This document shows positions 8,534 through 17,189 of a DNA stretch of 64,000 nt, piece after piece. The notes under the pieces are model-generated. The model worked only from the letters and a program-made list of their open reading frames with translations, did no database searches and had not been told where the DNA came from. Position numbers and translations under genes: made by a program. How positions within the stretch are numbered: position 1 is the stretch's first letter; the number at the start of each line of letters is the position of its first letter. This DNA comes from Amphibacillus sp052055485 (GTDB taxonomy: Bacteria; Bacillota; Bacilli; Bacillales; Amphibacillaceae): NCBI RefSeq assembly GCF_052055485.1, contig NZ_CP197171.1, forward strand, positions 992,001 through 1,056,000, given 5' to 3'.

Positions 8534-9403
8534 ATGAAAAACCATTATTTAGATCAGCGAATCAGGGTAAAGAAACCTAATCTCAGTGAAACTGAACAGA
8601 AGATAGCTGACTACTTTATTCACTCAAATGAATTATTATCAAGCAAAACCTTAGAAGAATTATCCACAGAGATTGGTACATCACAATCTTCTATTTATCA
8701 ATTTGTTAAAAAAATTGGGTATAGTGGTTTTCAAGACTTTAAAATTGATATTGCACGTAACTTCAGTTATCAGCCCGCCTCTCAAAACTTAAATCGTATG
8801 TCTGGAGCAGATGATATTAACCCCAATGACACTAGTCTAGATATCGCTCAGAAAGTGTTACAATCAAATATTTATTCTCTAAGTAACTCAATTCAATTTC
8901 TTACCCAAGAGTTGCTTGACAAGGTACTCGCCATTATATACTCAGCCAAAACATTGCACTTTTTTGGCCAGGGAGGATCATCTATCGTTGCATTTGATAG
9001 CTTTCATAAATTCATCAGAACTAAGTACCGTTGTAACTATGTCTTTGATTATCATATGCAATTAAGTTTTGTCACTAAATTAACAAGTGAAGATTGTGTT
9101 TTTATCTTTTCCCATTCAGGCCAAACCAAAGAATCGATCAATTTAGCAAGACAAACGAAAAAAACGCCTGCAAAAATCATTGCCTTAACAGGTAACAGTG
9201 GTTCTGAATTAGTAACACTGGCAGATGAAGCTATCATTGTTTTAACCGAGGAAAATTTATTTAGAACAGAGTCATTAGCTTCTAGAATCAGTTATTTAAC
9301 GGTTGTCGATATCTTGTACACTAATGTGATGTATCACAACTATGACCAAAATATTGAGTCTATTAAAAAGATAAGAAACAATATCAGCACCACAAAAAAA
9401 TGA
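8534..9403 (+). CDS. MurR/RpiR family transcriptional regulator
   Basis: The protein has an N-terminal HTH_6 domain (about 10-80, with LEELSTEIGTSQSSIYQFVK as the recognition helix region) and a C-terminal SIS sugar-phosphate domain (about 125-260, with LHFFGQGGSSIVAFDSFHK and FSHSGQTKESINLARQ). Such regulators sense phosphosugars. I place the start at ATG 8534, because GGAGGT at 8524-8529 sits just before it and would be inside the gene if the ATG at 8522 were used. It is transcribed away from the PTS/sugar-acid operon and is its likely regulator. A strong hairpin follows the gene. Confidence 0.9.
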   Translation: MKNHYLDQRIRVKKPNLSETEQKIADYFIHSNELLSSKTLEELSTEIGTSQSSIYQFVKKIGYSGFQDFKIDIARNFSYQPASQNLNRMSGADDINPNDTSLDIAQKVLQSNIYSLSNSIQFLTQELLDKVLAIIYSAKTLHFFGQGGSSIVAFDSFHKFIRTKYRCNYVFDYHMQLSFVTKLTSEDCVFIFSHSGQTKESINLARQTKKTPAKIIALTGNSGSELVTLADEAIIVLTEENLFRTESLASRISYLTVVDILYTNVMYHNYDQNIESIKKIRNNISTTKK

Positions 9404-9441
9404 ATATTTTAATTTTACTCATCCTTTTTGTCATAATTCGT

Positions 9442-9478
9442 AAGAAGACAAATAACTAACAGAGTTATTTGTCTTCTT
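9442..9478 (+). terminator. Hairpin terminator after the RpiR regulator
   Basis: A perfect 16-bp stem (9442-9457 with 9463-9478) with a 5-base loop lies 38 bases after the regulator stop codon. The following sequence is only moderately T-rich. Confidence 0.7.
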
Positions 9479-9589
9479 AATTTTATGAAATTAATGAATT
9501 AAAAAAAGATAACATTGTTTAAATACGCAGGATTGAATGAGTGAGAGCATCGTAGCAATAAGGGGATTCGTTTGTTTTGTGCTTGAAAC

Positions 9590-9822
9590 ATCCTAGATTT
9601 TAGGGTGCAAGCTTTAATTAATAAAGCTAAGATCCTAGTCGAAATTTGTCTTGCTATACCCATGGCTCCACTCACTTACCCAGAAATAACTACAATCAGA
9701 CAACTTATACAAAAAATGGGGGAATATGCGACTCAAGTACTTATTGCGCAAATTGAGGGGGGGAAAGTCCTCCGAAAAAGGTAAAACTCATAACAGAATT
9801 AATAGTCAGAGATTCTGTGTAA
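9590..9822 (+). pseudogene. Remnant of a LacI-family regulator C-terminus
   Basis: Translation gives QALINKAKILV, then IPMAPLTYPEITTIRQLIQ, KMGEYATQVLIAQIEGGKVL and, in another frame, KLITELIVRDSV followed by a stop at 9820-9822. This is the C-terminal signature of LacI-type regulators (P-x-TT-[IV]-R-Q, MG, IEG, ELIVR-S). A single missing base near 9770 (CTCCG in place of CTCCCG) restores a continuous frame. The SIVGFDD-like segment before IPMAP appears deleted. No start codon or DNA-binding domain remains upstream, so this is a dead fragment, not a gene. Confidence 0.7.
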
Positions 9823-9963
9823 CCTAACTTTTTAGCAAACTTAGACGCAAAATAAGTTAATGACAACATTTAAAATGAGCAGGAATTATTCCCATTAAGT
9901 TTTGTTCTTTTATCACAGGTAACCATTCAAAAGCTCTCACCAGTTAAAGTTTCATTTGATATC

Positions 9964-10000
9964 AATCAAGGATGTTAGCCTTTAACCAACATCCTTGATT
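9964..10000 (-). terminator. Hairpin terminator of the ecf/dmkA/fmnB operon
   Basis: A perfect 13-bp stem (AATCAAGGATGTT at 9964-9976 with its complement at 9988-10000) directly follows the ecfT stop codon on the minus strand. The U-tract on that side is weak, so it may also serve as an mRNA 3' stabiliser. Confidence 0.6.
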
Positions 10001-10822
10001 TTATAATATCCACTGTTCAATTAGAGTCAATTGATTTAGAAAGAAGACACCGATTGTTAACACCAGCATAATCACTATACTTAATGTATCACGTGATTGC
10101 CACTTTAATTGTCGGAAACTCGAGCGCTTTTGATCTGATTGATAGCCTTTTACCTCCATTACATCAGCCATTTCCTCAGCCCTTTTTAATGAACTAGAAA
10201 ATAAAGGAATGATAAGAGGGACAATTTTTTTCATTTGTTCAATTAAATTCCCTTCTCCAAAGATGACGCCTCGAGCACGTTGAGCATCGAGGACTTTTTG
10301 CGTCTCATCTAGTAAGTTTGGAATAAATCGTAATGAGATCGAAAGCATTAAAGAAAAATCTGACGTTGAAATCCCCAATAAATTTAAGGGCTTCAAAAGA
10401 GCATCAATCGCATCTGTTAAATCAATTGGTTTTGTCGTTAATGTTAAAACAGTTGAAATAAAAATAATCATTACAAAACGGCTAAATGTATAAAAGCCTA
10501 GCAATAGTCCAAAACTCGACATCATAAATGGTCCTATACTAAAATAAAGGGTACCTCCACCAGTGAACAGAACTCGCAAAAAAACAGCCATTAAAATTAA
10601 CCATATTAATGGCCTAACACCTTTAAGATAGGTTAGGAATGAGACACCTGACATCCGCATCAGCATCAAGGTAAAGCCAAATAGCCAAAGATAGCCTAGT
10701 ATGTTGTCTGCAAAGAATAATAAGCCAATAAAGTAGAGGGCTGCCACTAACTTTGCTCGTGGATCAAGGCGATGTAAAAAGGAATTCCCCGGGAAATAAC
10801 GACCTAAAATTAATTTATTCAT
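10001..10822 (-). CDS. ecfT: ECF transporter transmembrane (T) component EcfT
   Basis: The 273-residue membrane protein begins MNKLILGRYFPGNSFLHRLD (the conserved P-x-S-x-x-H-x-L-DPR region) and has about five or six hydrophobic segments. The coupling-helix motifs RAEEMADVMEVKGY and QRARGVIFG bind the two ATPases. EcfT links vitamin-binding S components to ATP hydrolysis. The gene overlaps ecfA2 by 4 bases. In FLEET loci a dedicated EcfAAT set moves flavins; no S component (RibU/FmnA) is present in this window. Confidence 0.93.
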   Translation of the reverse strand: MNKLILGRYFPGNSFLHRLDPRAKLVAALYFIGLLFFADNILGYLWLFGFTLMLMRMSGVSFLTYLKGVRPLIWLILMAVFLRVLFTGGGTLYFSIGPFMMSSFGLLLGFYTFSRFVMIIFISTVLTLTTKPIDLTDAIDALLKPLNLLGISTSDFSLMLSISLRFIPNLLDETQKVLDAQRARGVIFGEGNLIEQMKKIVPLIIPLFSSSLKRAEEMADVMEVKGYQSDQKRSSFRQLKWQSRDTLSIVIMLVLTIGVFFLNQLTLIEQWIL

Positions 10823-11682
10823 AATATTTTTCCCTCAATCAAAAGGTTGATTAGCTCTGTCTTTGTCAAACTCACTGTCGGCAACTTAAGCCCTTTTTTC
10901 ATTTCAATTTGCCGCTGAAGATTGATGACTTCAGGTAAATCAATCTCCCACTCTACCAACTGTGCTTGATGGCTAAAAAAGGTTCGTGTCGGTTGATGAC
11001 TAATCACTTTCCCTTGATCCATGAGTAAAACGTGATCAGTATATTCCGCAACATCATTCATATCATGTGTAACTAAAATAATGGTCAGCTTGTTTATATG
11101 ATTTAGCTGTTTAATCAACGATAGAATTTGTTTCTTACCTTCTGAGTCTAATCCAGCTCCTGGCTCATCTAATACAAGAACATCGGGTTGGGTTGCTAGT
11201 ACACCTGCAAGGGCTACTCGACGCTGCTGACCACCTGACAATGCAAAAGGCGAACGGTCTAATATATCTGCACTTAAACCTACTTGATTAAGACTTTCTT
11301 GAACGCTTACCTTTATTTGTTCTTGACTAAAGCCAAAGTTTCTCGGGCCAAAAGCTATGTCAGCCTCAACTGTTTCGGCGAAAAGTTGATTTTCAGGAAA
11401 CTGAAAAACCATACCTACACGCTTCCTTACCTGGTTTAATTGTTCTTTCTCTTGCGCCTTTGTCAAGTTAATATTGCCCACTTGGATCAAGCCTGTTGAT
11501 GGACTTAGTAAGCCATTGATCAGCTTTAATAAGCTTGATTTACCTGCACCTGTCCGACCAATAACCGCGGTAAATGTCCCTGAGGGGAGATCAATTGACA
11601 CATTATCAATTATATTACTCGTCCGAATCGGACCTAATTGATAGTCTGCTTTTACTTCTTCGAATTTTATTCGCATAACCAT
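10819..11682 (-). CDS. ecfA2: ECF transporter ATPase EcfA2
   Basis: This 287-residue ABC ATPase has Walker A GRTGAGKSSLLKLING, Q-loop MVFQFPENQLF, signature LSGGQQRRVALAG, Walker B DVLVLDEPGAGLD and switch His in LVTHDMND. The PENQLFAETVEADIAFGP stretch is typical of EcfA2. It pairs with EcfA1 to power EcfT. Its start overlaps the ecfA1 3' end by 16 bases, showing translational coupling. The second in-frame Met (11676) is an alternative start. Confidence 0.93.
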   Translation of the reverse strand: MVMRIKFEEVKADYQLGPIRTSNIIDNVSIDLPSGTFTAVIGRTGAGKSSLLKLINGLLSPSTGLIQVGNINLTKAQEKEQLNQVRKRVGMVFQFPENQLFAETVEADIAFGPRNFGFSQEQIKVSVQESLNQVGLSADILDRSPFALSGGQQRRVALAGVLATQPDVLVLDEPGAGLDSEGKKQILSLIKQLNHINKLTIILVTHDMNDVAEYTDHVLLMDQGKVISHQPTRTFFSHQAQLVEWEIDLPEVINLQRQIEMKKGLKLPTVSLTKTELINLLIEGKIL

Positions 11683-12482
11683 GCCACCAACTCATCATCT
11701 GACATGTAATGATTGGGAACAGGAATTCCCCTTTGCTCAAGTTCTCGGCGGAATTGCTCAGCGAATGGCGGTTGTATATCTCTATTTCGATCAAACATCG
11801 CTTGTACATTTCCCTGATCAACGACTCGACCCTCATTTAGGAATACCATTCGATCAGCTAAAACAGCTTCATTATGATCATGTGTAATTGAAATAATCGT
11901 TAAATGATATTTCCTTTGAATCGATTTTAATGTATTTAATAATTCTCTTCGACTTTTTGGATCGAGCATAATAAAAGCTTCATCAAAAATCATTAATTCA
12001 GGCTCTAAAGCCAGAATACCGGCAATGGCAACTCGTTGTTTTTGACCGCCAGATAGCTGTGACGGATCCTTATCCCTTAATTCATACATATCCACCTGTT
12101 TAAGAGCATCAAATACCCGCTGTTTCATATCAGAATAACTCATATTTAAATTCTCCAAGGCAAATGCTACATCATCTTGTACTGTTGTCCCAATAAATTG
12201 ATTATCCGGATTTTGAAAAACAATCCCCACTTTTTCTCGTAACTTTGACTTATTTTGTTCATTTATCACTTCTTGATTAAATTGGATCGAGCCCGACTCT
12301 TGGGTTGCTAGACCAACTATTAATCTTGCTAATGTTGACTTCCCTGATCCATTATCACCTAAAATAGCTAGCCACTGACCACGCATAACATCAAAGGAAG
12401 CATTAGATAAAGCATATCGTTGACTTCTCATATCATAACGATAAGAAACATCTTTTAGACTTAAAATTGGAACTTGCTCCAT
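11667..12482 (-). CDS. ecfA1: ECF transporter ATPase EcfA1
   Basis: The ATPase has Walker A GDNGSGKSTLARLIVG, Q-loop VFQNPDNQFIG, signature LSGGQKQRVAIAG, Walker B ELMIFDEAFIMLDPKS and His in SITHDHNEA. The Walker B glutamate is kept (FDEAFIMLD), but the D-loop has I/M where a Thr-Ser is usual. I start at ATG 12482 (MEQVPILSLKDVSYRY), which follows AAAGGAGAG by about 10 bases. The longer frame to 12512 overlaps dmkA by 4 bases but has no ribosome site. It completes the EcfA1-A2-T module. Confidence 0.92.
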   Translation of the reverse strand: MEQVPILSLKDVSYRYDMRSQRYALSNASFDVMRGQWLAILGDNGSGKSTLARLIVGLATQESGSIQFNQEVINEQNKSKLREKVGIVFQNPDNQFIGTTVQDDVAFALENLNMSYSDMKQRVFDALKQVDMYELRDKDPSQLSGGQKQRVAIAGILALEPELMIFDEAFIMLDPKSRRELLNTLKSIQRKYHLTIISITHDHNEAVLADRMVFLNEGRVVDQGNVQAMFDRNRDIQPPFAEQFRRELEQRGIPVPNHYMSDDELVAWLCE

Positions 12483-12508
12483 CTTGTGCCTACTCTCCTT
12501 TGCCAAAT

Positions 12509-13444
12509 TCATAGTAAATTGATTAGAAATAAGATAACAATAGAACCATTAATAAGAATTAAATTCTTCACAGCTATACTAAACGTTTCTGCTTTAATTT
12601 GTCTTTTATTAAACTTACTTACGTTCTTATACACAGGATAAGCAATAAGTAAGGCTGCCAGTAAAATGGTTGGAAGTAAATTTAATAAAACAACCACGAA
12701 TAAAATGATAAAGACTAGTAAATAAAGAAGATTAAATAACTGAATTGCATGTCTCTTGCCGATATAATATGGTAAGGTAAAGCGAAAATTCTTAATATCA
12801 TCCTCTAAATCGCAAATATTATTAGCCAACATCAAATTAGAAATCGTTAAGACACTCGGTAAAGAAATTAATAATATTTCAAATAATTGCATGAGATTTG
12901 CTTCAAATCGAATGCTTGCTCCATCGAGTAAAAGGCTGACAATACCTTGATCAAATGCATTAACATAAACCGTTAAAAAAACAATCCCAAAACCCATTGT
13001 TAGGCCTGAGAACATCTCGCCTAACGGCATTCGTGACAATGGAATCGGTCCAAATGTATAGAAAATTCCGATTCCAAAGCACAACATACCAACCACCAAA
13101 ACAAATAAGTCTGTTCGATAAACAAGCCAAAGGCCTAAACCAGTTGAAATAATCAACATCACAAAAATAATTAACCTAACTAAACGCGTGGGAATCCTAG
13201 CTTGTCCAATAATATTATGCTTGTTCCGATAACTATCTGAGCTTGCTTTTAAATAGTCCATATAATTATTAATTGCTGTTGTTGTTAAATCAAATAACAA
13301 CATCGCTATAAAAAAGATCAACGTATTGATCACATTAAAGTTCTCATATCGGTAGATAACAAACAATAATCCAATTAAGAAAGGGAATAAGCTTGCTATC
13401 TTTGTTTGAATTTCGACCAACTTAAAAAAAGAATTGATTGACAT
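12509..13444 (-). CDS. dmkA: UbiA-family prenyltransferase for demethylmenaquinone (DmkA, MenA-like)
   Basis: This 311-residue protein has seven or more membrane helices and the two Asp-rich prenyltransferase motifs: DLTTTAINNYMDYLKA near residue 50 and NLMLANNICDLEDDIKN near 210. The family joins a polyprenyl diphosphate to 1,4-dihydroxy-2-naphthoate to give demethylmenaquinone. In Listeria-type FLEET loci the MenA paralogue DmkA makes the quinone pool dedicated to extracellular electron transfer. It lies between fmnB (15-base gap) and ecfA1. The polyprenyl donor would come from DmkB at 18196-19176. Confidence 0.88.
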   Translation of the reverse strand: MSINSFFKLVEIQTKIASLFPFLIGLLFVIYRYENFNVINTLIFFIAMLLFDLTTTAINNYMDYLKASSDSYRNKHNIIGQARIPTRLVRLIIFVMLIISTGLGLWLVYRTDLFVLVVGMLCFGIGIFYTFGPIPLSRMPLGEMFSGLTMGFGIVFLTVYVNAFDQGIVSLLLDGASIRFEANLMQLFEILLISLPSVLTISNLMLANNICDLEDDIKNFRFTLPYYIGKRHAIQLFNLLYLLVFIILFVVVLLNLLPTILLAALLIAYPVYKNVSKFNKRQIKAETFSIAVKNLILINGSIVILFLINLL

Positions 13445-13459
13445 TCTGTTCTCCCATTT

Positions 13460-14500
13460 CTAATTTTGAATAATTTCAAAGCTGTCATTCGTTAATTCAA
13501 ATTCATCTACTAAACCTGAACTTAATATGATTTCTCGATCTTTTGTTACAAAAATCGCCTCAGCTCCAGTAAAGGATTCAATAAAATCCATCCCTTGATC
13601 CAACCCCTTGGAAAAAACAACGGTTGATAGTGCATCACCATCAATAGAATGATCACTAACAATAGATACTCCGGCAATCTCATTATCAAATGGATAACCT
13701 GTATTAGGATCAAGTAAATGATGATATTGGACCCCATCAACTTCAATATATCTTTCATAGATACCAGATGTTACAACGGATTGATCAGTCGCCTCAATAC
13801 GGCCGACTACCTCACCACGTGCTAAAAAGGGGTTTTGGATACCAACCGTCCATTCATCACCTGTAGGGCGGTGACCCATAACAAAAATATTGCCACCTAA
13901 ATCAATAATCGCCGATGTCACACCTTCTTCAGTTAATAACAAATGAATTTCATCTGTAATATATCCTTTTGCTATCGCTCCGAAATCTAATTGCATGTCC
14001 TCTTCGACTAAAAAGACTGACTGATCATCTGGATTTAACTGAACTTTTTGTTGATCAATTAAAGGTAAAACTTGATCAATCTCTTGCTGCTCCGGTTTTC
14101 TAGCATCATCAAACCCGATTCGCCATAAATTTGTTAATGGACCTACGGTAACATCAAAACCACCGTTAGACAGTTCCCCATATTCTATACTTTCCTCTAT
14201 TAAATAGTAAAGGTCATCTGATACTTGAACAGGCTCAACACCTGCCTTTTTATTGATTTCAGAGACTTCTGTTGTATCAATTTCATCACTGATAATATTC
14301 TCTAACTCTTCAACCCGATCCATAGCTAGTTCAAGTACATGCTCTTTATCAGCATCATAAATACTTATATTAACAACCGTACCCAGCAAGAAATTCGTTT
14401 CTCGGTATGGTGAATCTAATAAATCGGTTTGCTTTGATGAACAACCTGCTAAAATGAATAAGCCAACCCAGATAAGATGAACGAGCTTTTTATTAATCAT
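13460..14500 (-). CDS. fmnB: FAD:protein FMN transferase (ApbE family lipoprotein), FmnB
   Basis: The 346-residue protein has a lipoprotein signal peptide with lipobox ILAGC (Cys20). ApbE features include ETNFLLGTVVNISIYD, the FAD/Mg-binding DFGAIAKGYITDEI, HHLLDPNTGYP and the C-terminal DALSTVVFSKGLDQGMD. ApbE enzymes attach FMN from FAD to a Thr/Ser in DxxSGA[TS]-type motifs of extracytoplasmic proteins. In Listeria its target is PplA, for which no gene is seen here; the neighbouring Ndh2 has such a motif. It is the first gene of the minus-strand FLEET operon. Confidence 0.93.
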   Translation of the reverse strand: MINKKLVHLIWVGLFILAGCSSKQTDLLDSPYRETNFLLGTVVNISIYDADKEHVLELAMDRVEELENIISDEIDTTEVSEINKKAGVEPVQVSDDLYYLIEESIEYGELSNGGFDVTVGPLTNLWRIGFDDARKPEQQEIDQVLPLIDQQKVQLNPDDQSVFLVEEDMQLDFGAIAKGYITDEIHLLLTEEGVTSAIIDLGGNIFVMGHRPTGDEWTVGIQNPFLARGEVVGRIEATDQSVVTSGIYERYIEVDGVQYHHLLDPNTGYPFDNEIAGVSIVSDHSIDGDALSTVVFSKGLDQGMDFIESFTGAEAIFVTKDREIILSSGLVDEFELTNDSFEIIQN

Positions 14501-14538
14501 AAATTCAATCTCTCCTTTATCTAACTAACAGTAAAACG

Positions 14539-14558
14539 AATGTGAATTCCGTCACATT
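14539..14558. promoter_or_regulatory. Crp/FNR-type palindrome TGTGA-N6-TCACA in front of fmnB
   Basis: A perfect 7-bp inverted repeat with a 6-base spacer (AATGTGA, ATTCCG, TCACATT) lies 39 bases upstream of the fmnB start, in the gap between the divergent fmnB and ndh2 units. This is the half-site form used by Firmicute FNR/ArcR-type regulators. On the minus strand TATAAA at 14566-14561 lies just upstream of it, so binding would more likely repress than activate fmnB. No regulator of this family is encoded in the window. Confidence 0.45.
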
Positions 14559-14834
14559 TATAAACTCTAAGGAATGAGTATACCACTTTTTAAAAATCGC
14601 GTCTATTTGAAATATTTTTCAATGCTCCAATTTTAGAACGTAAATGGTCATTATCCTGTTACAGATTTTTTCAGAAAATAATCATGTACCTATAGAAACG
14701 AAAGATATAGAAGCTTGTGGATTATAGTAAAAACATGTCTTTTTTGATAAAGTATGATAAGTCTTATTTTATCTTGTTTTCATAGGGAAGTGAACACTTA
14801 AAATACTCTTTTGTTTAATAATTATTGAAATATA

Positions 14835-14863
14835 TTCAAACTTTACGCAATTTATTATATAAT
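14835..14863 (+). promoter_or_regulatory. Candidate sigma-A promoter of ndh2
   Basis: TTCAAA (14835-14840), a 17-base spacer and TATAAT (14858-14863) lie about 110 bases upstream of ndh2. The remaining 5' leader shows no clear riboswitch. Confidence 0.45.
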
Positions 14864-14974
14864 ATCTTTAAAAAGTCCTAGACAAGCTAACTAAATAAGG
14901 CTACAATAGTTATCGTTGTTCATTTATTCACATTGATCATTTTTTGATAATTTAATATAGAGGAGTGAAAGAAA

Positions 14975-16861
14975 ATGGTAAACAAAAACATCGTTATCAT
15001 CGGTGCTGGCTATGCTGGTGTACATGCAGCAAAAAAATTAGCTAGAAAATTTAAAAAAGATGATTCTGTATCCATTACTTTAATTGATCGACATTCTTAT
15101 CATACGATGATGACTGAATTACATGAGGTTGCCGCACATCGTGTTGAACCTGATGCAATTCAATTTGACCTTCGTCGCCTGTTTAAACGTACAAAAGTGA
15201 ACCTTGTCACAGACAATGTCACCCATGTTGATCATGATACTAAAACAGTTAAAACAGAGCACGGCGAATATGATTATGACTATTTGATTTTAGGTATGGG
15301 TGGTGAACCAAATGACTTTGGTACACCTGGAGTGAAAGAACATGCCTTCACTTTATGGTCATGGGAAGATGCCGTTAAACTACGTGAGCATATTGAAAAG
15401 ACTGTTGCAAAAGCTGCAACTGTGCGTGATGATAAAAAACGACGCGCTATGCTTACATTCACGGTTTGTGGATCTGGCTTTACAGGAATCGAGCTCGTTG
15501 GAGAATTAGTTGAATGGAAAGAACGTTTAGCTAAGAATAATAAAATCGATGCCGATGAAATCACGTTATATGTTGTCGAGTCTGCTCCAACTATTCTAAA
15601 TATGTTAGAACGACGTGACGCAGATAAAGCTGAAGCTTATCTAAATAAAAAAGGTGTTAAAATTCTAAAAGAATCACCAATTGTAGAAGTACATGAAAAT
15701 GAAGTTGTCTTAAAAAATGGTGAAAAACTTCCAACTTATACTTTAGCATGGACAGCTGGTGTACAAGCGAATTCAGATACAAAAGATTATGGGATGGAAC
15801 AAGCACGTACAGGCCGTCTCAAAGTTAATGAATATATGGAATCGGAGCAATATAAAGATGTTTATGTAGTTGGGGACTTGACTTACTTTGAAGAAGAGCC
15901 AGGTAAGCCAACACCACAAATTGTCGAGGCTGCTGAACAAACAGGTGTAACAGCGGCTAAGAATATCATTGCTGATATTAAAGATGAAGAAAAAGTATCC
16001 TATGACGGTAAATACCATGGAATTATGGTTTCAATTGGAGCACGTTACGGTGTTGCTAACCTAATGGGAATGCACTTAAGTGGCTGGTTTTCAAACTTCG
16101 TTAAACACATGGTTAACCTTTATTACTTCTTTGGCATTTATAGTGGTTATTATATGGTTAGATATGTTCAACATGAATTTTTCCATACTAAAGATAAGCG
16201 TAATATTTTCCGCAACTTCTTTTCACGTTATGGCAATGTTTTATGGAGTCTGCCACTTCGTATCTTTGTAGGTGGATTTTGGATTAATGAAGGTGCAGCT
16301 AAGCTATGGGGTGAGGAAATATGGGGACAAGTAACTTCAAGCTTTAAAGATATTCCACTATTATTCAGAGGAATTGGTGAAGATTCTTGGCTTCTTTCTA
16401 CGACGTCAAAAATGCCTTTCTCTTGGCTACAAGATGCAACTAGTGCGGCTACTGATGCAACCAGTGGTGCTACTGATGCTGCTGCAACAGAATGGGCAGA
16501 GCCCATTCTTAGTGAAATGCCAGGTTGGTTTGCTTGGATTATGGAAATCATGATGCCTACTACTGAGGTTGCTGTATTTATGCAAAAAATAGTTGTATTT
16601 ATCGAGATTGGAATTGGGCTTGCAATTATCTTTGGCTTATTTACATGGTTAGCTAATGCAGCAAGTGTCGGCTTCCTAGCTATGTTTACATTATCCGCCA
16701 TGCTCGGTTGGGATCAAGTATGGGCACTTCCTGGTTCAATCGCTTTAATGAATGGTTCAGGTCGTACTTTTGGTCTTGACTATTGGGTTATTCCTTTTAT
16801 CCAAAAGAAATTAAGCCGCTTCTGGTACGGAAAAGAGCAGTCGCTCTATCAGGATAAATAA
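14975..16861 (+). CDS. ndh2: Type II NADH dehydrogenase with C-terminal membrane domain (FLEET Ndh2)
   Basis: Residues 1-370 are a two-Rossmann flavoprotein: FAD site IVIIGAGYAGVHAAKKL, NADH site TVCGSGFTGIELVGEL and second FAD motif VYVVGDLTYFEE. This part oxidises NADH and reduces quinone. Unlike ordinary 400-residue NDH-2, it continues with a basic segment and about four membrane spans (about 428-445, 515-545, 548-565, 570-590) of DoxX-like character, as in Listeria Ndh2. The loop at about 448-515 is poor in Lys/Arg and predicted to face outside. It contains two tandem heptads, D487-T493 and D494-T500; the second reads DATSGAT, matching the ApbE flavinylation consensus. An AGAGGAG ribosome site precedes the start. 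Confidence 0.93.
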   Translation: MVNKNIVIIGAGYAGVHAAKKLARKFKKDDSVSITLIDRHSYHTMMTELHEVAAHRVEPDAIQFDLRRLFKRTKVNLVTDNVTHVDHDTKTVKTEHGEYDYDYLILGMGGEPNDFGTPGVKEHAFTLWSWEDAVKLREHIEKTVAKAATVRDDKKRRAMLTFTVCGSGFTGIELVGELVEWKERLAKNNKIDADEITLYVVESAPTILNMLERRDADKAEAYLNKKGVKILKESPIVEVHENEVVLKNGEKLPTYTLAWTAGVQANSDTKDYGMEQARTGRLKVNEYMESEQYKDVYVVGDLTYFEEEPGKPTPQIVEAAEQTGVTAAKNIIADIKDEEKVSYDGKYHGIMVSIGARYGVANLMGMHLSGWFSNFVKHMVNLYYFFGIYSGYYMVRYVQHEFFHTKDKRNIFRNFFSRYGNVLWSLPLRIFVGGFWINEGAAKLWGEEIWGQVTSSFKDIPLLFRGIGEDSWLLSTTSKMPFSWLQDATSAATDATSGATDAAATEWAEPILSEMPGWFAWIMEIMMPTTEVAVFMQKIVVFIEIGIGLAIIFGLFTWLANAASVGFLAMFTLSAMLGWDQVWALPGSIALMNGSGRTFGLDYWVIPFIQKKLSRFWYGKEQSLYQDK

Positions 16862-16870
16862 ATATTAATG

Positions 16871-16911
16871 GTTAGCGATAGACTCCTTTTAAAAAAGGGT
16901 CTCTCGCTATC
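16871..16911 (+). terminator. Imperfect hairpin after ndh2
   Basis: The segment GTTAGCGATAGACTCC is nearly complementary to the segment ending GCTATCC, with a loop rich in A. It begins about 10 bases after the ndh2 stop codon. Confidence 0.55.
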
Positions 16912-16933
16912 CTATTTATAATCATGTATAATT

Positions 16934-16969
16934 GAACGCAAATTTATTAAATACTTGCGTTCTTTTTTT
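16934..16969 (+). terminator. Rho-independent terminator downstream of ndh2
   Basis: An 8-bp stem (GAACGCAA 16934-16941 with TTGCGTTC 16955-16962) is followed by seven T residues. Together with the hairpin at 16871 it isolates ndh2 from the eetA remnant and eetB. Confidence 0.8.
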
Positions 16970-17180
16970 CACATCAGAATGGATAAAACTCCATCCACTG
17001 AGCCGGATAACCGCACTAAGGAAGGCTGCGAAGTATTCATATCGCAAGAATAAGCACTTTTCTTATTCTGAAACACAATCTCCAAAAAGAGCTAATGACG
17101 TAATCACTTTAAGACACTAAGAGTAAAAAACAAACAAAAACGTATTTTTCGAATAAGATCAAGATTCCCTCTAAACATTG
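16970..17180. other. Intergenic region with fragments shared with the 47-kb MITE-like element
   Basis: No gene is visible. The words TAACCGCACTAAGGA and TTATTCTGA occur here and, in the same order, on the reverse complement of the element at 46.99-47.27 kb. This suggests a degraded copy of that repeat. Confidence 0.35.
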
Positions 17181-17189
17181 AAAGGGAGA

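Noticed and set aside
14823..14839. Rex-type site in the ndh2 promoter (TTGAAATATATTCAA)
   Set aside because: It lacks the TTGTGAA/TTCACAA core of Rex operators; only five-base arms match and the sequence is A/T-rich.
16932..17120. 62-codon plus-strand frame after ndh2
   Set aside because: It starts inside the rho-independent terminator at 16934-16969, has no ribosome site and covers repeat-like sequence.
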